Translations under genes and position numbers: made by a program
The notes under the pieces: model-generated
What the model was told of the DNA's origin: nothing
The model's database searches: none
What the model saw: only the letters and a program-made list of their open reading frames with translations
Assembly (NCBI RefSeq): GCF_015229955.1
Contig: NZ_JAAKYZ010000006.1
Coordinates: 1-64,000 of the forward strand
From: Campylobacter concisus
GTDB lineage: Bacteria; Campylobacterota; Campylobacteria; Campylobacterales; Campylobacteraceae
DNA: 64,000 nucleotides
Direction: 5' to 3'
Part shown: positions 21,276-29,294 of the stretch, in pieces
Layout: the number at the start of each line of letters is the position of its first letter
How positions within the stretch are numbered: the stretch's first letter is position 1

Positions 21276-21578
21276 ATGGCATTACCATTTTTAGCAGGTT
21301 TAGCAGTAGGCGGTTTAGCAATAGCTGCTTGGAATAAAAGAGATAAGATCAAAGAGTACGCCCAAGATGGCTTTGATAAAGGCAAAGAGGCCGCAAAAGA
21401 TCTTTACAAAAAAGGTAAAAGTGTTGCAAAAGACTTTATAGTAAAAGAAGAGAAAAAAGCAAAACGTGGTGCTAAAAAAATAGAAAAAGAGGCTGAAAAA
21501 GTGGTAAAGAAAACAAGAAAACCACGCGCTAAAAAGCCAGCTGCTCCAAAAGCTATCACACCAAACGATATAGCATAA
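21276..21578 (+). CDS. Small glycine-rich membrane protein with basic tail (FezA-like/YtxH-like)
   Basis: A 100-residue protein starting at ATG 21276, supported by AAAGGA six bases upstream; an in-frame start at 21237 is weaker. One membrane helix with stacked small residues (LPFLAGLAVGGLAIAAW) is followed by a Lys/Glu/Ala amphipathic stretch with loose 11-residue repeats (GKEAAKDLYKKGKSVAKDF) and a very basic Lys/Arg/Pro/Ala end. The GxxxG-type helix resembles FezA proteins, which help build the ferrosome membrane; the basic tail might bind polyphosphate or nucleic acid. Both are inferences. Confidence 0.72.
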   Translation: MALPFLAGLAVGGLAIAAWNKRDKIKEYAQDGFDKGKEAAKDLYKKGKSVAKDFIVKEEKKAKRGAKKIEKEAEKVVKKTRKPRAKKPAAPKAITPNDIA

Positions 21579-21587
21579 GGATAGAGA

Positions 21588-21902
21588 ATGCAAGGAAATA
21601 GTCTTTTTACGCTTTCAAGCACAAGGCTTCCATTTGATCACTTCATCAGCGGTGCTTTAGTCGCTGGCATGGGTGCAGCTGCACTTGGCTTTAGCGACTA
21701 TCTAAATAATAGAGCGACTAAAAAAGATGTTGCTAAAAAGATAGCGAAATACGCTGTAACAGGTGGTTTTGTAGGTGCTGTTGGTATTCATGCTTCAAAT
21801 TTAATAGCACAAAAAAAATATCTAAATGCAGCAGCTTTTACAGCAGCTGGTATCGGCGGTCTTTTGATAGCAGAAAAACTAATAAAATTGGAGAGTAAAT
21901 AA
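21588..21902 (+). CDS. Small glycine/alanine-rich membrane protein
   Basis: The 104-residue protein has three hydrophobic stretches rich in small residues: ISGALVAGMGAAALGFSDYL, YAVTGGFVGAVGIHASNLI and AAAFTAAGIGGLLIAEKLI. No catalytic motif is visible. Sited between two other glycine-zipper proteins and sharing a 1-bp stop/start overlap with the next gene, it is probably a structural membrane component of the same system. Confidence 0.72.
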   Translation: MQGNSLFTLSSTRLPFDHFISGALVAGMGAAALGFSDYLNNRATKKDVAKKIAKYAVTGGFVGAVGIHASNLIAQKKYLNAAAFTAAGIGGLLIAEKLIKLESK

Positions 21903-22225
21903 TGAACAACCCTTACATCAATGAAGAAAACGTAACAAGTGAAACTGCGGCTAACAATGCAGCAGCTACTCAGCCAAGCGCAATCGATAATGCAATAAAC
22001 AATGCAGCTCAAAATTTACCATTTGTACCTGAAAATTTTAATGCTGCTGGCTTTGTAAAAGGTCTGGTTTTAGGTGGTATCGCAGCTTATGTACTAACTA
22101 ATCCAAAAGCACAAGAGTGCGTATTTAAAGCGATTATCAAAGGTGGCGAGCTTATAAATGCTGGCATAGAAGAACTAAAAGAGCGTTTTGAAGATGTCAA
22201 AGCAGAACTTGACTCACAAAAATAA
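21902..22225 (+). CDS. Small glycine-rich membrane protein (FezA-like/YtxH-like)
   Basis: A 107-residue protein with an Ala/Asn-rich N-terminal half, one membrane helix (NAAGFVKGLVLGGIAAYVLTNPKAQ) and a C-terminal amphipathic helix (AGIEELKERFEDVKAELDSQ). It has the same layout as the protein at 21276-21578 but an acidic tail. Placed directly before the P-type ATPase, it also recalls the mycobacterial PacL proteins, small single-pass partners of P-type ATPases. It overlaps the ATPase gene by 32 bp. Confidence 0.75.
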   Translation: MNNPYINEENVTSETAANNAAATQPSAIDNAINNAAQNLPFVPENFNAAGFVKGLVLGGIAAYVLTNPKAQECVFKAIIKGGELINAGIEELKERFEDVKAELDSQK

Positions 22226-24284
22226 GATCACTCTAGCTCACAAGAGTAAAAATAGGGCCAGGTTTATTTGCGAGAGCCTAAACGCTAGAAGCGACGTCAG
22301 TGCTATCGAGGCTGCGATCTCAGAGCGAACCGATGCACTAAGTGTTCGTGTAAATAAATACGCAAAAAGCATTATCGTTGAATACAATAAAAACTACGAT
22401 AAAATTTTAAACTTTATAGAGAGCTATGAATTTCCAACAAAGGCAAAAGATCCAAATTTACCAAGCAAGGCAAATATCTATAAGGCTGCTGCTGCACTTG
22501 GCATAACGCCTTTTATGAGCAATAAAACTCTAAAATCAGCCGTGACTCTTTATGCTACAGCACCAAATTTAATAGAAGGTGCAAAAGAGCTAAGGCATGA
22601 GGGCGTCACTTCAAAAGTACTTGAGGCAACTGCCATTGGTACTAGCCTAGCAATGGGCGATCATTTAGCAGCAAATAGCACAAATTTGATGATAAATATC
22701 GGCGAATATATGGAAGAAAGTGCTAGTCACAGAAGTGATGATCTCATCAAAGAGCTAGCAAAACCAAATATCGAAGAAGTCTGGGTCGAGAGAAATTTAA
22801 ATGGTGAAAAGACGCTTGAAAAAGTAAAAACCGAAAATTTAAAAAAGGGCGACATCGTAGTAGTTGGAGCTGGTGAGACGATAGGCGTTGATGGTTATAT
22901 CGTTGAAGGTAACGCTGATGTAAATCAAGTCTCAATGACTGGAGAGGCTGAACCTATACCAAAAGCTAGAGGCGACCGTGTTATAAGCGGCACCGTGGTT
23001 GATGAAGGTAGGATAAAAATTTGGGCTGAAAATGTAGGTAGCGACACAGCTACAGCTAGGATCAAAGAGTACATACAAACTTCACTCAATGAAAAATCAG
23101 CCATTGGCGTAAAAGCGTTAAAACTAGCTGATAAACTTGTGCCTGTTACGCTCTCGCTTGCTGGACTTTCATACATTATAAATAAAAATATGAATAGCGT
23201 TGCTAGCGTACTTCAAGCGGACTACTCTTGCGCATTAAAGCTTGCTACACCAGTTGCTTTTAAATCAAGTATCTCAAAAGCAGGCAGAAATGGCATTCTT
23301 GTAAAAGGTGCAAAAGCGATCGAAGCTTTAAGCTCAGTTGATACTTTTGTATTTGACAAGACCGGCACTCTGACGCATGGACGCCTAAGCGTAGTTGAAA
23401 TTTATTCATTTAAAGAGGGCTTTTCTCAAAATGATATATTAAATTTAACTGCAAGTGCCGAGGAGCACTACTTTCATCCAGTAGCCGAAGCAATAGTTGA
23501 AGCTGCAAATAAGCGTGGTTTCCACCATATTCATCACGATGAAGTTGAATTTATCGTAGCTCATGGCGTAAAAACTGCGATGCACGGTAAAGAGGTGGTT
23601 ATAGGCAGTAGACACTTCTTGGAAGATGACGAGATGATAAGTTTTAAAGCTCATGAAGCTTTAATAAGCAAAGCATTAAATAGCGGCTTAACCTTACTCT
23701 ACGTAGGATATGACAAAGAGCTAGTCGGCGTCATCGCTATGAAAGATGATATGAGAGAAAACGCAAAAGATATGGTTAAAAAGCTAAGAAGCCTTGGCGT
23801 AAAAGAGGTCGTCATGCTAAGCGGCGACATCAAAAGCAAGGCTGAAGAGGTGGCACGCGAGCTTGGACTTGATAGAGTCTATGCAGAGTGCTTACCAACA
23901 GATAAAGCAGCTATCATCGAAGAGCTAAAAAGTGAGGGCAAAAAAGTAGCCTTTGTGGGAGATGGCATAAATGATGCTCCAAGCCTAACTAAGGCAAATG
24001 TTGGCATAAGTATGCACAAAGGTGCTGATATAGCTAAAGCGACGGCTGACATAAGTCTTTTAAAAGATGATATCATGAGCGTAGCTCTTGTAAAAGAGCT
24101 AGCAAATAAAACAATGGATTTAATTAGCTCAAATTTCCGCTCAACCGTTGGTGTAAACACAGCTATACTCAGTGCTGCAACACTTGGTATGTTAAATCCA
24201 ATAGCAACTGCCATGCTTCATAATGGCACAACGATTTGGCTTTTATTAAATTCAATGAAGGGCGTAAAATTCAAATCAAAATAA
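22194..24284 (+). CDS. P1B-type heavy-metal ATPase, Ser-Cys class (FezB-like)
   Basis: The ~696-residue pump starts at ATG 22194 (TTG 22188 possible). In order: an N-terminal HMA_2 domain with AHKSKNRARF and no CxxC; membrane segments; actuator TGE (MTGEAEPIP, ~250); a transmembrane metal site reading YSCALKLATP (~345) instead of CPC; phosphorylation site FDKTGTLTHG (Asp ~388); the P1B HP motif (EEHYFHPVAEA); hinge GDGINDAPSL; and a final NPIATAMLHN helix. The Ser-Cys-Ala site matches the P1B-6 subgroup, which includes FezB, the pump that loads iron into ferrosomes. ATPase is certain; iron specificity is inferred. Confidence 0.93.
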   Translation: MSKQNLTHKNKITLAHKSKNRARFICESLNARSDVSAIEAAISERTDALSVRVNKYAKSIIVEYNKNYDKILNFIESYEFPTKAKDPNLPSKANIYKAAAALGITPFMSNKTLKSAVTLYATAPNLIEGAKELRHEGVTSKVLEATAIGTSLAMGDHLAANSTNLMINIGEYMEESASHRSDDLIKELAKPNIEEVWVERNLNGEKTLEKVKTENLKKGDIVVVGAGETIGVDGYIVEGNADVNQVSMTGEAEPIPKARGDRVISGTVVDEGRIKIWAENVGSDTATARIKEYIQTSLNEKSAIGVKALKLADKLVPVTLSLAGLSYIINKNMNSVASVLQADYSCALKLATPVAFKSSISKAGRNGILVKGAKAIEALSSVDTFVFDKTGTLTHGRLSVVEIYSFKEGFSQNDILNLTASAEEHYFHPVAEAIVEAANKRGFHHIHHDEVEFIVAHGVKTAMHGKEVVIGSRHFLEDDEMISFKAHEALISKALNSGLTLLYVGYDKELVGVIAMKDDMRENAKDMVKKLRSLGVKEVVMLSGDIKSKAEEVARELGLDRVYAECLPTDKAAIIEELKSEGKKVAFVGDGINDAPSLTKANVGISMHKGADIAKATADISLLKDDIMSVALVKELANKTMDLISSNFRSTVGVNTAILSAATLGMLNPIATAMLHNGTTIWLLLNSMKGVKFKSK

Positions 24285-24298
24285 ATTTGAAAGGGTAG

Positions 24299-25762
24299 AT
24301 GGTGCTTGATAGTTTCTTAAATTTTTTAAACGGCAAAATGGACGTAGCCAACGACTTTTTATATGGATATTTTTTAGTCATTATTCTTGTGGCTACGGGA
24401 ATTTATTTTAGTTATTTGACTCGTTTTGTGCAGTTTAGGATGTTTTTTGAGGCTTGCAGAGTCTTAGTAGAAAAAAAGGACAAGTATAATAAGCACCATT
24501 TAACGCCATTTCAAGCACTTATGATCTCGACTGCTTCGCGCGTTGGTATAGGCAATATCGCTGGAATTTCAGCTGCCATCGTCGCGGGCGGTCCGGGTGC
24601 TCTTTTTTGGATGTGTTTGATGGCTTTTTTAGGATCAGCTTCAGCTTTTATAGAGAGTACGTTAGCGCAAATTTATAAGACAAAAGACGTTTTTGGATTT
24701 AAAGGCGGTCCAGCTTATTACATCAAAAATGGCCTTGGCATAAAGTGGCTAGCTTCGCTTTTTGCGGTTATTCTCATCATCACCTACGCATACGGCTTTA
24801 ACGGGCTTCAAAGCTATACCATGACATCAGCCTTTGAAATTTACTACGACAAAGCTGGTAGCAACGTTAGCTTTGCACAAAGCGGTCTACCTGTTGGCAT
24901 CGGCCTTATACTTACGGCATTTGCAGCGGTAATGTTTTTTAGTAAAAGTCACATCATCGGCAAAGTAAGCTCATACATCGTGCCTTTTATGGCACTTGCC
25001 TATATCTCATTAGCACTTATTGCTATCGTTTTAAATTTCAAAGAAATTCCTGATGTTATCAAGATGATCTTGGAAAATGCTTTTGATTTTAAAGCCATAT
25101 TTGGCGGATTTGCCGGTAGCGTGATCGTAATAGGTATCAAAAGAGGCCTTTTCTCTAACGAAGCTGGTATGGGTTCAGCTCCAAACGCAGCAGCTGCAGC
25201 ACATACTAGCCACCCAGTAAAACAAGGCCTAGTTCAAGCAATGGCAGTCTTTATAGACATGACTATATGTATCGCTTCTGGTATGATCGTGCTATTTTCA
25301 CAGGCCTATCTTACGAAGCAAACTGGATCAAGTGGTGAGGTGCTAACAGCACTTCCTCTCGTTCAAGCCGCTATGAAAGAGTATTTTGGTGAATTTGGAG
25401 TTCATTTTACCACTCTTGCAGTCGTACTTTTTGCCATCACTTCGCTTATTGGCAACTACTACTACGCTCAGGCAAATATGAAATTTTTAACCAAAAACCA
25501 CAAGCTTACATTGCTATTTAAGATAACAGCTGTCGTTATGATATTTATTGGTGCTCAGATGAATTTAAAGCTCGCTTGGAATATCGCTGATATCACAATG
25601 GCTGCAATGGCAACTATTAATATTATCGCCATATTCTTACTTTCAAAAGTAGTGATAATAGCAGTCAAAGACTACGAAGCTCAAAGAAAAGCTGGGCAAA
25701 ATCCAGAATTTGACCCAGAAAGTCTTGGCATCAAAAATACAAGTTGCTGGAACAAAAACTAA
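24299..25762 (+). CDS. AGCS-family sodium:amino-acid symporter
   Basis: The 487-residue inner-membrane carrier has ~10 helices and the alanine/glycine:cation symporter signature STASRVGIGNIAGISAAIVAGGPGALFWM, then FKGGPAYYI and GLFSNEAGMGSAPNAAAAA. These proteins import alanine or glycine with sodium. It starts 14 bp after the ATPase gene and is followed without a gap by a small membrane protein, so it is in the ferrosome-like operon. What an amino-acid symporter does there is not evident. Confidence 0.93.
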   Translation: MVLDSFLNFLNGKMDVANDFLYGYFLVIILVATGIYFSYLTRFVQFRMFFEACRVLVEKKDKYNKHHLTPFQALMISTASRVGIGNIAGISAAIVAGGPGALFWMCLMAFLGSASAFIESTLAQIYKTKDVFGFKGGPAYYIKNGLGIKWLASLFAVILIITYAYGFNGLQSYTMTSAFEIYYDKAGSNVSFAQSGLPVGIGLILTAFAAVMFFSKSHIIGKVSSYIVPFMALAYISLALIAIVLNFKEIPDVIKMILENAFDFKAIFGGFAGSVIVIGIKRGLFSNEAGMGSAPNAAAAAHTSHPVKQGLVQAMAVFIDMTICIASGMIVLFSQAYLTKQTGSSGEVLTALPLVQAAMKEYFGEFGVHFTTLAVVLFAITSLIGNYYYAQANMKFLTKNHKLTLLFKITAVVMIFIGAQMNLKLAWNIADITMAAMATINIIAIFLLSKVVIIAVKDYEAQRKAGQNPEFDPESLGIKNTSCWNKN

Positions 25763-26035
25763 ATGGAGAAGAATTTGAAAAACGATACAAAAATAAGTGG
25801 CAAACTACTTGATATAAACACTCATAGACAAGTATCAAAAGTCGGTATGGGCATCACTTTAGCCTCAGTTTGCTTAAGCGCCCTTTTTATGAAAAGAAAT
25901 AAAAGTATTAAGAAATTTCACGTTGCTTCAGGCATTGCATTTACTTGTTTTGCCCTTTATCACGCTGGGCTTTATGACAATGGAATCTTTAAAAAAATGA
26001 TAATAAAAGCAAAAAATGAGGTAAAAAAGGCATAA
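25763..26035 (+). CDS. Two-helix membrane protein with His-X13-His pattern
   Basis: A 90-residue protein with two hydrophobic helices (VGMGITLASVCLSALFM; FHVASGIAFTCFALYHAGLY). His53 and His67 in the second helix are separated by 13 residues, a spacing used for bis-His haem binding in ferric-reductase-type proteins, and His21 lies just before the first helix. A haem role is only a suggestion. ATG 25763 directly follows the symporter stop; TTG 25775 has a better-placed GGAG and could be the true start. No known family recognised. Confidence 0.65.
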   Translation: MEKNLKNDTKISGKLLDINTHRQVSKVGMGITLASVCLSALFMKRNKSIKKFHVASGIAFTCFALYHAGLYDNGIFKKMIIKAKNEVKKA

Positions 26036-26036
26036 A

Positions 26037-26870
26037 ATGATACTTAGCGACGTAGAAATTCTAAGCTATATAAATGAAGATATACCTTATTTTGATCTTA
26101 CTACGTCGCTTCAAAATATCGATAAAAATGCCTCACTTGAAATTTATTCACGTGATGAAATTTGTGTTAGCTGCGTTGATGTGGCCGCAAGTGTTGCGAG
26201 GCTACTTGGGTGCGAGAGTGAAATTTTTATGCAAAATTCTCAAATTTGCAAGGCTGGCGATGTAATCATAAAAATTTATGGCAGCTATGAAAATGTGCAT
26301 AAAGCTTGGAAACTAGCTCAAGTCGCACTAGAATATGCCAGTGCCATCGCAACTTATACAAATAAAATGGTAAATGCCACAAAGTACGTCAATGAAAAAT
26401 GTGAAATTTTAGCAACCAGAAAGGGTTTTCCATTTGCTAAGAAATTTTGCGTAAAAGCGGTACTTGAAGGTGGCGGTAAAATGCATAGGCTTGGGCTTAG
26501 TGATAGCATTTTATTTTTTAAAAATCATATAAAAGCTTATGCGAATTTTGATGAGTTTGCATCTCTTTTGCCAGAATTTAAAGCCAAAATGGTTGAGAAA
26601 AAAATCTGCGTTGAAGCTGAAAATTTAGACGAAGCAAGCAAGCTTTTAAAAGCAAATTGCGACGTTGTGCAGTGTGATAAATTTAGTCCAGAGCTCATCG
26701 AAAATGTACTCTCTTTAAGAGATGAGATTTCGCCAAATACCATTATCCTAGCAGCCGGTGGTATAAATTTATCAAATGCAAAAGATTACGCAAATGCCGA
26801 TGCGATAGTAACATCAGCGATGTATTCAAAAGGCGTTGCTGATATCAGCACCAGACTTGAGATTTTATAA
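26037..26870 (+). CDS. modD: ModD / nicotinate-nucleotide pyrophosphorylase-like protein
   Basis: The 277-residue protein has the QPRTase fold. It shows the ModD/NadC active-site order: ATRKGFPFAKKFCVKAVLEGGGKMHRLGLSDSILFFKNHI, then VEAENLDEA, VVQCDKFSPE and ILAAGGINLSNAKDYA. ModD is found with molybdate transport genes in some bacteria, but its reaction is not established; here no mod genes are nearby. It is the last gene of the ferrosome-like operon, 1 bp after the small membrane protein. NadC itself is usually paired with nadA/nadB, absent here. Confidence 0.85.
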   Translation: MILSDVEILSYINEDIPYFDLTTSLQNIDKNASLEIYSRDEICVSCVDVAASVARLLGCESEIFMQNSQICKAGDVIIKIYGSYENVHKAWKLAQVALEYASAIATYTNKMVNATKYVNEKCEILATRKGFPFAKKFCVKAVLEGGGKMHRLGLSDSILFFKNHIKAYANFDEFASLLPEFKAKMVEKKICVEAENLDEASKLLKANCDVVQCDKFSPELIENVLSLRDEISPNTIILAAGGINLSNAKDYANADAIVTSAMYSKGVADISTRLEIL

Positions 26871-27182
26871 ATTTTTACAATGACCGATACAGCAAAACAT
26901 CTATCAAAGTTAAAAATTTACAGAAAATGCATTTTGGCTCTGGAATTTGAACGATACGCAACAAAAAATTAACATTTTTTATTTCAAATTTATCTCATAG
27001 CTACAAGCAAAAATACAAACTAATAAAGTTAAATTTTCTAATTTGTTTTCTCTAAAAAATAAGGACACTCATATCTTGCTTTACACCACGTGCATAAAAC
27101 TCAATCAAATTTTAAAATTTACAAACAAGTATATCACGCTTTTAAATTCAGTAACAAACGATAACGAGTGAGTAAAATTTAG
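26871..27182. other. Gap between convergent genes
   Basis: About 310 bp of AT-rich sequence after modD. I see no open frame of note, repeat or RNA gene, and no clear hairpin with a T-run for the plus-strand operon. Confidence 0.6.
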
Positions 27183-27217
27183 AATTTGCCTAGAAATTTT
27201 CAAATTCCAGGCAAATT
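27183..27217 (-). terminator. Probable terminator of the BCCT gene
   Basis: A 9-bp perfect stem AATTTGCCT / AGGCAAATT (27183-27191 and 27209-27217) with a 17-nt loop lies just after the BCCT stop codon and is followed on the minus strand by CTAAATTTT. Confidence 0.55.
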
Positions 27218-27227
27218 TCACTCAAAT

Positions 27228-29168
27228 TTACTCTCTAACGACGTGTAAAAACTGCATGTGTTTGCGGTATTGCTCGATGACGTCATTTATCAGCGTGGCT
27301 TCGCTCCAGCCAAGCACGTCGTAGTCTTGACCGCCCTCTTTTAGATAGACCTCAGCTCTATAGTAAAGATCATCGCCGTCAAGCTCTCTGGTGTAGTCTG
27401 GGCTCTGGCTTTTAGTAAGATAAACGCCATATCTAAAATCCATCTCATCGCCAAGACCAACGTTTAAATTTACAAAATTTTTGCCATTTATGACCTTTGC
27501 TTCAAGGCCGTTTTTAGCAAATTCCTCTTTTAGCTCATTAAATGCTTTTAGCACGACTTCGTTTAAAAATCTCTTGCCATCTTTCTTGCCTGGAAGCGTG
27601 ATGATCGCACTTAGGCGCTCTTGCCATGGCTTTGAAAGATCGCTAAGAGGCATATTACTAAAGTTATTTGTCTCTTTTTTGGTTAGATCCACGCGCAAAG
27701 CCTTAAATAGCCCGTAAATAGCGCCAAGTAGCACGATCGCAAATGGCAGTGCTGTGGTGATAGTAAGCGCTTGAAGTGAGGCAAGTCCGCCAGCTAGCAT
27801 CAAAAATGCCGCCACGATGCCCACTGCAACGCCCCAAAAGACCTTTTGCCAAACTGGTGTATCGTCTTTGCCGTTTGAACAAAGCATGTTCATAACGATC
27901 GCTGCAGAGTCAGCAGAAGTTACAAAAAATATGACGATCATAAAGACTGCGATCACGCTTAGCACACCTGAGAAGCTAAATTTTTCTAAAAACATAAATA
28001 GTGCTGAGGCTGAGTCAGAATTTACGGTGGTTGCTAGCTGGCTAAAGCCGCCTTGCACAAGCGCGATAGCTGAGTTGCCAAAGAAGCTCATCCAAGCAAA
28101 AGTAAAGCCAGTTGGCACTAAAAGCACGCCTATGACAAATTCTCTTATCGTCCTGCCTTTTGAAATTTTAGCGATAAATAGCCCCACAAACGGCGACCAA
28201 GATAGCCACCAAGACCAGTATAGCAGCGTCCAGCCGCCAAGCCAGCTCTCGTTTTGCCTCTCGTAGGCGTAGAGATTAAATGTGTTTGAAATGAGCGTAG
28301 AGACGTAGTCACCGCTGTTTTGCACAAATGACTTTAAAAGCTGCGTCGTATCGCCCAAAAACAGTATCAAAAACATAAAACATATAGCTAGCGCGATGTT
28401 TGCGTTTGATAAGATCTTAATGCCCTTATCCACGCCACTTGCCGCTGAGACGGTCGCAGCCAGACAAAGCACGATAAGAAGCGTGATATGCATGGTCGGC
28501 AGACCAAAAACGTGCGTAAGGCCAGCATTTACCTGAAGTACGCCGTATCCCAGCGATGTCGCCACGCCAAAAAGGGTCGCCACGACGGCAAATGTGTCAA
28601 TAGCATTGCCTATCTTGCCATAAATTTTATCGCCAATTATCGGATAAAACGCCGATCTAAGCGTGAGTGGCAAGCCGTGCCTATACGAGAAAAAAGCAAG
28701 TGTTAGCGCCACGATAGCATAAACTGACCATGCCCCCATGCCCCAATGAAAGAAAGTGATATTCATCGCAAGCTTTGCTGCAGCGACGCTTTGCGGGTCA
28801 CCAACTGGTGGGTTTAGATAGTGCATAAGCGGCTCAGCCACACCAAAAAATACTAGACCTATGCCCATACCAGCGGCAAAAAGCATAGAAAACCACGAGA
28901 TATTTTTATGCTCTGGCTTTACGTGATCGGCTCCTAGTTTGATCTCGCCAAGCTTGCTAAAGCCAAGGATGATGACGCTAAGAAGTATGACGGCTACGGC
29001 TAGGATGTAAAACCAGCCAAATTTTGCCGAGATGTAATCTTGCATACCCTTAAAAAATTCATTTGAGAAATTTGGAAATATCGCTGCAAACGCTGTTATT
29101 AAAACTATGACAATAAGCGATGGGATAAATACTGAATTATTAAATTTTGATCTTTGAAATTTGATCAT
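27228..29168 (-). CDS. BCCT-family betaine/carnitine/choline transporter
   Basis: The 646-residue carrier has 12 membrane helices with hallmark blocks FSMLFAAGMGIGLVFFGVAEPLMHY (glycine-rich helix 3), WGMGAWSVYAIVAL, and GWTLLYWSWWLSWSPFVGLFIAKISKGRTIREF, which holds the Trp-rich substrate cage. It takes up quaternary amines such as glycine betaine, typically with Na+ or H+, for osmoprotection or as nutrients. A ~130-residue C-terminal cytoplasmic domain may sense osmolality. Start ATG 29168 follows AAAAAGGAGG. Monocistronic. Substrate among trimethylamines cannot be assigned. Confidence 0.95.
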   Translation of the reverse strand: MIKFQRSKFNNSVFIPSLIVIVLITAFAAIFPNFSNEFFKGMQDYISAKFGWFYILAVAVILLSVIILGFSKLGEIKLGADHVKPEHKNISWFSMLFAAGMGIGLVFFGVAEPLMHYLNPPVGDPQSVAAAKLAMNITFFHWGMGAWSVYAIVALTLAFFSYRHGLPLTLRSAFYPIIGDKIYGKIGNAIDTFAVVATLFGVATSLGYGVLQVNAGLTHVFGLPTMHITLLIVLCLAATVSAASGVDKGIKILSNANIALAICFMFLILFLGDTTQLLKSFVQNSGDYVSTLISNTFNLYAYERQNESWLGGWTLLYWSWWLSWSPFVGLFIAKISKGRTIREFVIGVLLVPTGFTFAWMSFFGNSAIALVQGGFSQLATTVNSDSASALFMFLEKFSFSGVLSVIAVFMIVIFFVTSADSAAIVMNMLCSNGKDDTPVWQKVFWGVAVGIVAAFLMLAGGLASLQALTITTALPFAIVLLGAIYGLFKALRVDLTKKETNNFSNMPLSDLSKPWQERLSAIITLPGKKDGKRFLNEVVLKAFNELKEEFAKNGLEAKVINGKNFVNLNVGLGDEMDFRYGVYLTKSQSPDYTRELDGDDLYYRAEVYLKEGGQDYDVLGWSEATLINDVIEQYRKHMQFLHVVRE

Positions 29169-29294
29169 TTTTCCTCCTTTTTGTAATGTCAGCTTCTTTT
29201 CAAACTAACAAAAAAGAGTAAATAGGTCAAATTTTATCTTTAAATTTTTTATAAAATTTTAAGCTTCAGCCACCAAAAATAGCCACTTTGAAAT

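Noticed and set aside
26037..26870. Calling this gene nadC
   Set aside because: nadA/nadB are absent and the TRKGFP and HRLGLSDSILFF blocks fit ModD better than NadC.
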